A stretch of DNA of 39,538 nucleotides from NCBI GenBank assembly GCA_043798355.1, contig JAZDOT010000014.1:1-39538 (forward strand), in the 5' to 3' direction. Positions 29,597 to 36,739 of the stretch are shown here, piece by piece (position 1 is the first letter of the stretch; every line of letters begins with the position of its first letter). The stretch comes from JAZDOT01 sp043798355 (GTDB lineage Bacteria; Patescibacteriota; Gracilibacteria; Peribacterales; Peribacteraceae). Made by a program: the position numbers and the translations under genes. The notes beneath the pieces were generated by a model, which worked only from the letters and a program-made list of their open reading frames with translations, did not search any database and was not told the origin of the DNA.

Positions 29597-31309
29597 ATGT
29601 CACGCATCTGCACGCAATGCTCATCGGCATTCGAGATTACCAAAGACGATCTCGCGTTCTACGAAAAAGTTTCGCCGGTGTTCAATGGCAAGAAAGAGCT
29701 CATTTCGCCGCCGACATACTGCCCGTCATGCCGTATGCAGCGGCGGCTCCTGCATCGCAATGATCTCTGTCTCTACCATCGGAAGTCCGACCTCACGGGC
29801 AAGGCGATGATCTCCATCTATGCGCAGGACAAGCCGTACAAAGTGTACGATCAGGACGAGTGGTGGAGCGACCGGTGGGACTCGCTCTCTTACGGGCGGG
29901 ATTTTGATTTTTCGCGCACGTTCAGCGAGCAGTTCCAGGAACTGTCTCTGGCCGTTCCCCATCAGGGACTCTTCACGACGAATGCGGAGAACAGTTACTA
30001 CACCAATCACTCGCTCAATACCCGTAATTGCTACCTGATTGCAGGGGCGACCAATCTGGAGGATTGCCTCTTCGGGCGTTTCGTCATCAGCGGTCATGAC
30101 GTGGTCGACGGTCTCTCCCTCTTTGCGTGCGAATGGTGCTACGAAGGGGTGGCATCCCAACATTGTTATCAATGCATGTTCTTCCGTCATTCCCGGAATT
30201 GCTCCAGTTGCGTGATGGTGGACGATTGCCAGTCCTGCCAAAACTGCTGCATGTGCTTCGGATTACAAAACAAGCAGTATTGCTACCTCAACATGCAGTA
30301 CTCAAAGGAAGAGTACGAACGGCTGCTCCGTGCGCACTTTCCACTCACGGTTGCGGGAATCAGCCAAATGCGGCAGAAATTAACGGACCTCTCGGTGGCG
30401 CTGCCGCATCGCGCGCTCAATGTATTCGGCTGTGAAGACTGTACGGGCGACATGCTCTTCAATAGCAAGCGGTGCGAAGATTGCTACGACTGCACCGACT
30501 GTGAGGATTGCAAACACCTCAGCAACACTCCGAAAGGCATCTCCAGCCAGGATGCCAACTATACCGCCCCCGACGGGGTGGAGCTCTGCTACAACGTAGG
30601 TTCCACCGTCGGTGTGCCGCGTGCGATGGGGACGTTTCTGCTCTGGTACGGGTCGGATGTGTACTACAGCCGCGAGTGCCATCACTGTTCGAACCTGTTC
30701 GGTTGCGTTTCTATGCGGCAGAAGCAGTATTGCATCCTGAACAAGCAATATTCCAAGGAGGAGTATGAGGCATTGGTTCCCAAGGTCATTGCTCACATGC
30801 GCAAGGATGGTGGTGGCGATGCCATGAACCCGAGCGGAGCGAGTGGTTCATGGGGTGATTATCTGCGACCGGAAGTTTCTACAATGGGCTATAACGAAAC
30901 GCTCGCTCAGGAGTACTTCCCGCTCGAGAGAGATGATGTGATGAAGAGGGGCTGGAAGTGGTATGACGAGGTCGATGCGAAAAATCAGTACCTTGGCCCT
31001 TCCTTTGAGATACCGGAGACCATCGCGGAAGCTCCCGACACGATTACAAATCAGATTCTCACCTGTTCCGTGACGGGGAAGCCATACAAAATCATCCCGC
31101 AGGAGCTGAAGTTCTATCGAACGATGGGGATTCCCATTCCGAGGAAGTGTCCCGAGCAACGCCACAAGGAACGGTTGGCGCAGAGAAATCCCCGCAAGCT
31201 GTGGAGCCGGAATTGCGCGAAGTGCGGGAAGGGGATCGAAACGACATATCAGCCTTCGCGGCCTGAAATCGTTTACTGCGAATCATGCTATCTCTCAACC
31301 GTTTATTGA
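29597..31309 (+). CDS. Multi-CxxC array protein 5 (with in-frame palindrome insertion)
   Basis: 570 residues, the longest array protein. Module A starts CTQCSSAFEITKDDL, but KCDLTGK is changed to KSDLTGK, losing a probable ligand. Module B ends LQNKQYCYLNMQYSKEEY; B' includes the ladder CEDCYDCTDCEDC and ends MRQKQYCILNKQYSKEEY. Between B' and the FxYNE segment a 32-bp palindrome (30822-30853) adds a Gly/Ser/Asn-rich insert of 12 residues. A' is complete and ends CESCYLSTVY. The start is divergent from hicB2, and a 48-nt polypyrimidine spacer connects to gene 6. Confidence 0.85.
   Translation: MSRICTQCSSAFEITKDDLAFYEKVSPVFNGKKELISPPTYCPSCRMQRRLLHRNDLCLYHRKSDLTGKAMISIYAQDKPYKVYDQDEWWSDRWDSLSYGRDFDFSRTFSEQFQELSLAVPHQGLFTTNAENSYYTNHSLNTRNCYLIAGATNLEDCLFGRFVISGHDVVDGLSLFACEWCYEGVASQHCYQCMFFRHSRNCSSCVMVDDCQSCQNCCMCFGLQNKQYCYLNMQYSKEEYERLLRAHFPLTVAGISQMRQKLTDLSVALPHRALNVFGCEDCTGDMLFNSKRCEDCYDCTDCEDCKHLSNTPKGISSQDANYTAPDGVELCYNVGSTVGVPRAMGTFLLWYGSDVYYSRECHHCSNLFGCVSMRQKQYCILNKQYSKEEYEALVPKVIAHMRKDGGGDAMNPSGASGSWGDYLRPEVSTMGYNETLAQEYFPLERDDVMKRGWKWYDEVDAKNQYLGPSFEIPETIAEAPDTITNQILTCSVTGKPYKIIPQELKFYRTMGIPIPRKCPEQRHKERLAQRNPRKLWSRNCAKCGKGIETTYQPSRPEIVYCESCYLSTVY
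30822..30853 (+). repeat. 32-bp palindromic repeat inserted in frame in array gene 5
   Basis: CCATGAACC (30822-30830) and GGTTCATGG (30845-30853) are perfect inverted arms around CGAGCGGAGCGAGT. No paralogue has sequence at this position, and the frame is kept. Confidence 0.85.
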
Positions 31310-31357
31310 TCTCCTCTTCCTCCTCTTCATCTTCTCTTTCCTCTTCCTCCTCGCATA
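31310..31357 (+). promoter_or_regulatory. 48-nt polypyrimidine spacer between array genes 5 and 6
   Basis: Exactly 48 nt with only four purines, as between genes 3 and 4, but with a different base order (CTCCTCTTCC repeats). It lacks a Shine-Dalgarno sequence. Confidence 0.7.
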
Positions 31358-33025
31358 ATGCCTGCCTGTAAACAATGCTCATCGGCATTCGAGATTACCA
31401 AGGACGACCTCGCGTTCTACGAAAAAGTTTCACCGGTTTTCAATGGCAAGAAGGAGCTCATTCCTCCGCCAACTCTGTGTCCGGAGTGCCGGTGGCAGCA
31501 GCGCTTCACCTGGCGCAACGATCGCAAGCTCTACCACCGCAAGTGCGATCTCACGGGGAAGCAGATTATTTCGATCTACGCAGCGGAAAAACCGTTCAAG
31601 GTCTATGAGCAGCGCGCGTGGTGGGGAGACACATGGGATCCCGGTACCGCTGCGCGTCCCTATGATTTTTCCCGTCCGTTCTTCGAGCAATTCTCCTCCC
31701 TCCTCCACGATGTTCCCATTCCCAGTCTTCACACGGAATCGTGCGAGAATGCCGAATACGGCAATTACAACTGGGGGGTGAAGGATTCCTACCTCGTGTT
31801 CGCCAGCGACCAGAGTCAGGACTGTTTCTACAGCCACCTCCTCTTCGGTTGTCATGACTGCATGGACTGTTCCTATTGCAAGGATTGCCAGTACTGTTAC
31901 CAATTGCTGGATAGCGAGAAGTGCTATCGCTGTTTCTACAGCAAGGAACTCACCAACTGCGACACCGTGGATTTTTCATTCGATTGCAAAAAATGTCGGC
32001 ACTGTTTCGGGTGCGCCGGGCTTCGCAATAAAGCGTATCACCTGTTCAATGAAGCGGTCTCCGAAGAGGAATACGCTTCAAAATTGCGAGAGCTCACGCT
32101 GACGGACAGTGCCATCGGACAGGCGCGGGCAAGGGCGATCAGATTGTGGCAGAAGCTCCCGCGCTTGGCTGCACACCTGCTCCAGTGCGAGGAGTGCACC
32201 GGTGACAACCTCGCCCAGTGCAAGAATTGCAGGGAGTGTTTCGATGGAACAGGCGGCCGCGATTGCGTACGCATGCAGAATATTCCGGGCAACACCAAGG
32301 ACTGCCACGAGATCTACGGTGCGGGATATGCGGCTGAGTTGAGTTACCAGGGGTATTGCATCGCGGCGCAGAGGACGCTCTTCTCCTTCCTCGTTTATCC
32401 TTCGGGATCCAATGTCCTCTACAGCGCCTACTGCCGTTCGAGCCAGCATCTCTTCGGGTGCATCGGTCTTGCGCACAAGCAGTATTGCATTCTCAACACG
32501 CAGTACACCAAGGAAGAGTACGAGGAGCTGATGCCGAAGATCATCGAGCACATGCGGAAGTCCGGAGAGTACGGGGAATTCTTCCCAGCTGCGTATTCTC
32601 CCTTTGCCTACAACGAATCGATTGCACAGGATTTCTTTCCTCTCTCCAGGGAAGAGGCGGTTGCCCGGGGATTTTCCTGGCGGGAAGAGAATGAACAGGC
32701 AAACTATCTCGGGCCGGTCACCGTTGTCCCTTCGACGATCGGAGAAGCGGACGATGCGATTTGTGCGCAGATCTTGCGCTGCTCCGTGACCGCCAAGCCC
32801 TACAAAATCATTCCGCAGGAGCTCAAGTTCTATCGCGAGATGGGCATCCCTCTTCCCCGTATATGTCCCGATCAGCGACACAAGGAACGGTTGGCGCAGA
32901 GAAATCCCCGCAAGCTCTGGAGCCGGAATTGCGCGAAGTGCGGGAGAGGGATCGAAACAACATACGCGCCTGAGCGCCCCGAGACTGTTTACTGTGAATC
33001 TTGTTATCTTTCCTCCGTTTACTGA
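31358..33025 (+). CDS. Multi-CxxC array protein 6
   Basis: 555 residues. Module A starts CKQCSSAFEITKDDL, with LCPECRWQQRFTWRNDR. Module B contains CMDCSYCKDCQYCYQL and ends LRNKAYHLFNEAVSEEEY. B' contains CTGDNLAQCKNCRECF and ends LAHKQYCILNTQYTKEEY. A' ends CESCYLSSVY. The DNA of its module A start is close to that of genes 4 and 5 but carries more silent changes. The stop overlaps the gene 7 start as TGATG, so genes 5, 6 and 7 are probably one transcript. Confidence 0.85.
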   Translation: MPACKQCSSAFEITKDDLAFYEKVSPVFNGKKELIPPPTLCPECRWQQRFTWRNDRKLYHRKCDLTGKQIISIYAAEKPFKVYEQRAWWGDTWDPGTAARPYDFSRPFFEQFSSLLHDVPIPSLHTESCENAEYGNYNWGVKDSYLVFASDQSQDCFYSHLLFGCHDCMDCSYCKDCQYCYQLLDSEKCYRCFYSKELTNCDTVDFSFDCKKCRHCFGCAGLRNKAYHLFNEAVSEEEYASKLRELTLTDSAIGQARARAIRLWQKLPRLAAHLLQCEECTGDNLAQCKNCRECFDGTGGRDCVRMQNIPGNTKDCHEIYGAGYAAELSYQGYCIAAQRTLFSFLVYPSGSNVLYSAYCRSSQHLFGCIGLAHKQYCILNTQYTKEEYEELMPKIIEHMRKSGEYGEFFPAAYSPFAYNESIAQDFFPLSREEAVARGFSWREENEQANYLGPVTVVPSTIGEADDAICAQILRCSVTAKPYKIIPQELKFYREMGIPLPRICPDQRHKERLAQRNPRKLWSRNCAKCGRGIETTYAPERPETVYCESCYLSSVY

Positions 33026-34689
33026 TGCCACACACCTGCACACACTGCGGCGAAGCATTCTCCCTCCATACGAAGGAGGTTGAGCTGAACCACGCTCTCG
33101 ACATTCCCGATCCGGTGGAGTGCCCGAGCTGCCGTCGGCAGCAGCGGCTCATGTTCCGGAATTTCTTTCACCTCTACCACCGGTCATGCGATTCATCCGG
33201 GAAGAAAATCATTTCCATGTATGACAAGGGAACGTTGTTTCCCGTATACGGCATTCAGGAGTGGTGGAGCGACCGATGGGACGGCCTTACGTACGGCATC
33301 GATCCGGATTATTCCTGCCCGTTCTTCGAACAACTCGCTTCGCTCCACCGGACCGTTCCGCGCATCGGCTTCATGAACGTGAATTGCGAGAATTGCGACT
33401 ACTGCAACATGTCCAACGGCAGCCGCAATTGCTATCTCGTCTTCGGGAATGTGGGGAACGAGGATTGCATGTACGGCCACATCGTCTGGCAGTCCAAGGA
33501 TTGCTACGACTGCCTCTATACCTACCGGTCGGAGTTCTGCTACGAATGCATCGATTGCGTGCAGTGCCACTCGCTCTCCTTCTCCCGTGACTCAGACAAC
33601 TGCACTTCGTCCATGTTCCTTGTGCACTGCGTGGGGTGCAGTGATTGCTTCGGTTGCGTGGGGTTGCACAAGAAGCAGTACTGCATCTTCAATGAGCCGC
33701 ACACGAAGGAGGAGTACCGGACGAAGATCGCCGCACTCAATACGGGCAACCGTCATACCATCGATCTCTCTCGCCGGCGTGTCCAGGAGCTTATCGGGGG
33801 CGAGATCGTGAAGAACTACCACGGTTTCGACTGCGAGAATGTCACGGGCGATTACCTCTACAACTGCAAAAATATCACGGAGGGATACGACCTGAAGAAC
33901 TGCGAAGACTGTTTGTACGGGGCCACACTCGACAGTTTCACGGACAGCATGGACTGCAACTTCTGCGGCATCAATGTCGGCAAGCGCGCAGAGCTCTGCT
34001 ACAACTGCCTCACCGTGGGCCCCAATTACCGAATGTTCTGCTGTCACGCGTCGCAGAATGACAATGCCAATCTCTTCTACTGCGATACATGCCACGGGTG
34101 CGAGGATTGTTTCGGTTGCATCAGTCTGAAGAAAAAACGCCATTGCATTCTCAATAAGCAGTACACGGAAGAGGAATATAAAAAGATCACTGCAAAGTTT
34201 GTGGAGCTTATGAAGAAAACAGGCGAGTGGGGGCAGTTCTTCCCGCGTGAGATGACTCCCTTCGGTTATAACGAGACGATTACGCAGGAATATTTCCCCC
34301 TCACGAAGGAACAGACGCTTGCGAAGGGCTGGAAGTGGAAAGAAGAGACGAACGACGAGGAACAGCAGTACTTGGGGCCTACAGTCGAAGTCCCGGATGA
34401 TATCCGGGACGTCCCCGATTCCATTTGCACACAGATCCTCACGTGCGAGGCGACGGGCAAGTTCTTCAAAATTATTCCGCAGGAGCTCGCTTTCTACCGC
34501 CAGATGAATCTTCCTCTGCCCCGCGCAAGCTTTATGGAGCGCCAACGCCGCCGCTTTGCACTCAGGAACCCCCGCAAGCTGTGGAATCGCCAGTGTGCTA
34601 AGTGCCAAAAGCCAATAGCAACCAGCTACGCTCCCGACCGCCCCGAAATCGTCTACTGCGAAACCTGCTACCTTCAAGAAGTGTACTGA
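33025..34689 (+). CDS. Multi-CxxC array protein 7
   Basis: 554 residues. Module A is the most diverged of the contiguous seven: CTHCGEAFSLHTKEVEL and ECPSCRRQQRLMFRNF. The B and B' modules show their common origin best here: B has NEDCMYGHIVWQSKDCYDC then EFCYECIDC, and B' has CEDCLYGATLDSFTDSMDC then ELCYNCL. They end CIFNEPHTKEEY and CILNKQYTEEEY. A' ends CETCYLQEVY. The start shares one base with the gene 6 stop. Its own stop is again TGATG, but the following frame is only a remnant. Confidence 0.85.
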   Translation: MPHTCTHCGEAFSLHTKEVELNHALDIPDPVECPSCRRQQRLMFRNFFHLYHRSCDSSGKKIISMYDKGTLFPVYGIQEWWSDRWDGLTYGIDPDYSCPFFEQLASLHRTVPRIGFMNVNCENCDYCNMSNGSRNCYLVFGNVGNEDCMYGHIVWQSKDCYDCLYTYRSEFCYECIDCVQCHSLSFSRDSDNCTSSMFLVHCVGCSDCFGCVGLHKKQYCIFNEPHTKEEYRTKIAALNTGNRHTIDLSRRRVQELIGGEIVKNYHGFDCENVTGDYLYNCKNITEGYDLKNCEDCLYGATLDSFTDSMDCNFCGINVGKRAELCYNCLTVGPNYRMFCCHASQNDNANLFYCDTCHGCEDCFGCISLKKKRHCILNKQYTEEEYKKITAKFVELMKKTGEWGQFFPREMTPFGYNETITQEYFPLTKEQTLAKGWKWKEETNDEEQQYLGPTVEVPDDIRDVPDSICTQILTCEATGKFFKIIPQELAFYRQMNLPLPRASFMERQRRRFALRNPRKLWNRQCAKCQKPIATSYAPDRPEIVYCETCYLQEVY

Positions 34690-34751
34690 TGCGGTTTTCG
34701 CTCTGAGCGAAGCCGAAGGGCGAGGAGTGCTACCTCTCTACCGTGTCCTAG
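34689..34751 (+). pseudogene. Vestigial array-gene copy: start coupling plus 3' end only
   Basis: The TGATG junction after gene 7 gives an ATG that meets a stop after five codons. A CTGAGCGAAGCCGAAGGGCG dispersed element follows (34702-34721). Then 34719-34751 reads GEECYLSTVS and a stop, aligning with the last ten codons of the array genes (CESCYLSTVY and stop). The body of the gene is gone. Confidence 0.65.
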
Positions 34752-35137
34752 CGCACACCGGTTGCCTTCTTCAGTTTCGGGATTTGTACCACCTCAAGGT
34801 CATCGAGGCGCTCGTCGATGTTGTCGAGCTGCACAGTGAGGAGCGAATGATTCTGGTCGACTTTTTCATTCAACTGGTCGAAGCGCTCTTCCAGACGATC
34901 AAAACGTGTATCAACCTGTATGAAACGGGCCTCCATTTGTATGAAACGTGCATCCACCTGTTCGAAACGTGCATCTACTTGCATGAACTGTTCATCCACC
35001 TGCGCGAACCTTTCATCCACCTGCGCAAACCGGGCATCCACTTTGGTGAATTGTGCCATCATCTTTTTTTCCAATGCCCGGATATGCTCGAGGATGATTT
35101 TCAAGGTGATGCCGGCACTACGCTTCTTCTTTGTCAT
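34748..35137 (-). CDS. Heptad-repeat coiled-coil protein
   Basis: 129 residues from ATG 35137. After a basic N-terminus (MTKKKRSAG) and a short helix, about nine consecutive 7-residue repeats of the type xFxQVDxRF (about 32-95) form an uninterrupted coiled coil, encoded by degenerate 21-bp DNA repeats. The C-terminus continues as helix (LDDLEVVQIPKLKKA). No signal peptide or membrane helix is seen. Similar small coiled-coil proteins are common and uninformative in function. Its stop codon overlaps the gene 7-linked remnant. The longer frame to 35296 runs through the neighbouring transposase-like gene. Confidence 0.72.
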   Translation of the reverse strand: MTKKKRSAGITLKIILEHIRALEKKMMAQFTKVDARFAQVDERFAQVDEQFMQVDARFEQVDARFIQMEARFIQVDTRFDRLEERFDQLNEKVDQNHSLLTVQLDNIDERLDDLEVVQIPKLKKATGVR

Positions 35138-35154
35138 GGAAGGGGAGAGGAAGG

Positions 35155-35676
35155 TTAGGGTAGGGCGGCCACTTGGGTCGGGCAAGCAGGAGCCCTTGCC
35201 GAAGAGAGAGTTGTTGCTCTGACTGGTGCGGGGGGCTCTGGGAAGGCCCGAATGGGCAAAACGGAGATATCCCACCTCCCTGATGCCGACGACCACGGGT
35301 ACTCTCGCGGGAAACCGCAGAGACCTTTGCGGACGGGGCTGACGTGAATGAAGTGCAGGGCATCCTGCTCGTCTTCAACTTCCCTCCATGCGAAGTTCTG
35401 TTCCCAGACGGTCCATCCCAGTTCGAAGTGGACGGATCGGTAGTACGCCTGCACGATGCGACGGGTGAAAGAGCCTTCGGGGCAGCGCAGGAGGATGTGC
35501 GCTTCTGCGGGCAAGATGACGAAGGCGAAGAGGAAGAACGGATTGAAGCACTGGATGCGGTACAGGCTCTCGACGGCCTGTTTGGCGCAGGCGGGATTCC
35601 GGAAGACGGGGATAGCGTCCATTGTTCGAAGCGTAATGAGGAGGAGGCGCGTGGGGAGGGGGGAAACTGCAGTCAT
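35155..35676 (-). CDS. Degenerate REP-associated tyrosine transposase-like protein (Y1_Tnp/RAYT)
   Basis: 173 residues with the RAYT order of motifs: a start like LLLITLRTMDAIPVF (usually FVTFRTxxxxPVF), FAFVILPAEAHILLRCP, AYYRSVHFELG, VWEQNFAWREV, ALHFIHVSPVRKGLC and YPWSS. Active family members have a HUH metal motif in NHVHLL; here it reads AEAHIL, so the first His is lost. A Tyr pair remains in QAYYRS. It is therefore probably inactive or domesticated. RAYT proteins mobilise REP-like palindromes, of which this window has many. The last about 25 residues look like read-through. Confidence 0.72.
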   Translation of the reverse strand: MTAVSPLPTRLLLITLRTMDAIPVFRNPACAKQAVESLYRIQCFNPFFLFAFVILPAEAHILLRCPEGSFTRRIVQAYYRSVHFELGWTVWEQNFAWREVEDEQDALHFIHVSPVRKGLCGFPREYPWSSASGRWDISVLPIRAFPEPPAPVRATTLSSARAPACPTQVAALP

Positions 35677-35810
35677 AGGGGCACTACTCTAGAGACCGCT
35701 TTGCTCTCTTCGACGGGTTCTTCTGCAAATAGAATGAGTCTCTCCGTATTTGTGGCATCGAGAAGCCGTAGAATAGGTTCTATGAGAGGACGGAACGGGG
35801 GCGGGTTCTG

Positions 35811-35860
35811 CCTCACCCCCGGCCCCTCTCCCATTCCACTCCGCTTGCCCCGGGAGAGGG
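35811..35860. repeat. Half copy of the CTCACCCCC hairpin element
   Basis: Begins CCTCACCCCCGGCCCCTCTC and ends CCCCGGGAGAGGG, matching the left part of the element at 10829-10880 closely. It lies directly 3' of TrmB2. The remaining 35693-35810 shows no convincing gene. Confidence 0.7.
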
Positions 35861-35869
35861 AGCTTCTCT

Positions 35870-36628
35870 TCATGATGGTGTTGCATTGCTATTCCCCCAT
35901 AGCACCTCGAACCACGCGCGGAACGCATTTGCGATGTTCTGGTTTTCGATGCGCACGATTGTCCGCTCGCTGTCGTAGGAGAAGAGACAAACAGTGTCGG
36001 CGAAGATCATGATATCGGTCTCAAATGCCATGCCTTTCGGCAGGAGCCGCGTCTCATACTCTTCGTCTTGTATCACCTCTTTCAGGTAACGTTTCGCCCC
36101 CGCATTATTGACGAGGAGATCCCGTCCCCGCAGACGGGCCTTCTTGCCGAACAGTTTCGTGACGATATTTTCGCCGAACGCCTTGTACATCGCCTCGGCA
36201 TTGAACGCGCCGACAAATTTTTCCCTCAGAATGTGCCGGTAGACCTTTTTCATCCCGTCCATGCCGGAGAGCAAGGTCACTCTCGGCTGGTCCACGAGCG
36301 GTTGCGTGAGTGCTTTCAGCTGCGGGAGCGCACCCTCTGCGATTGCCCGGATGCTCCGAAACTCCTGTTCGCGGTCTTCGAGGTAGGAGAGGAGGGATTC
36401 CGGCGGTTCCGCGACGAAGTGGAGGACCTTCCCGCGGTCCAGTTCCGAAATGAGCCCGCGGTTTTCCAGCGACCGCAGCATCAGATAGGCATGGCTCCTG
36501 GATTGTTTGGCGAGACGGGCGATATCACTCGCTCTCGCAAATTTAAGCGTGAGGGCAGCTAGGTAAATTTCGATTTCTTTCTCCTCGAGACCGATGCGCT
36601 TGAGGAGAGCGCGGAGGGAGGAATCCAT
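35870..36628 (-). CDS. TrmB-family transcriptional regulator (second copy)
   Basis: 252 residues. The N-terminal winged helix contains LKRIGLEEKEIEIYLAALTLKFARASDIARLAKQ and SHAYLMLRSLENRGLI. The C-terminal domain contains VTLLSGMDGMKKVYRHIL, DLLVNNAGAKRYL, FETDIMIFADTVCLFSYDS and FRAWFEVLW, the same PLD-like/TrmB effector layout as in TrmB1 (20505) but clearly diverged. It is transcribed divergently from the unknown gene that is coupled to array gene 8, with 111 bp between the starts. The promoter (TATAAT) overlaps a CTTATATAAG palindrome, suggesting autoregulation. The effector is unknown. Confidence 0.85.
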   Translation of the reverse strand: MDSSLRALLKRIGLEEKEIEIYLAALTLKFARASDIARLAKQSRSHAYLMLRSLENRGLISELDRGKVLHFVAEPPESLLSYLEDREQEFRSIRAIAEGALPQLKALTQPLVDQPRVTLLSGMDGMKKVYRHILREKFVGAFNAEAMYKAFGENIVTKLFGKKARLRGRDLLVNNAGAKRYLKEVIQDEEYETRLLPKGMAFETDIMIFADTVCLFSYDSERTIVRIENQNIANAFRAWFEVLWGNSNATPS

Positions 36629-36685
36629 AGGGACATGGGGGGTATCCGAACTGAAAAAAGTTGTAAAAATCTTTAGACAAAATGA

Positions 36686-36715
36686 ATTATAGCACGCTAG
36701 AAGCCCTTATATAAG
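36686..36715 (-). promoter_or_regulatory. TrmB2 promoter with overlapping palindrome
   Basis: On the minus strand TTATAT (36714-36709), 17 nt, then a perfect TATAAT (36691-36686). The 10-bp palindrome CTTATATAAG (36706-36715) covers the -35 box and lies between the divergent starts 36628 and 36740, so it is a candidate operator for both. Confidence 0.5.
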
Positions 36716-36739
36716 TATAAATTTCATTGAATTAATTCT

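Noticed and set aside
35673..35873. 66-codon minus-strand frame between the RAYT-like gene and TrmB2
   Set aside because: Its first third is the translated hairpin repeat, and the rest has no recognisable family, so a gene is not supported.
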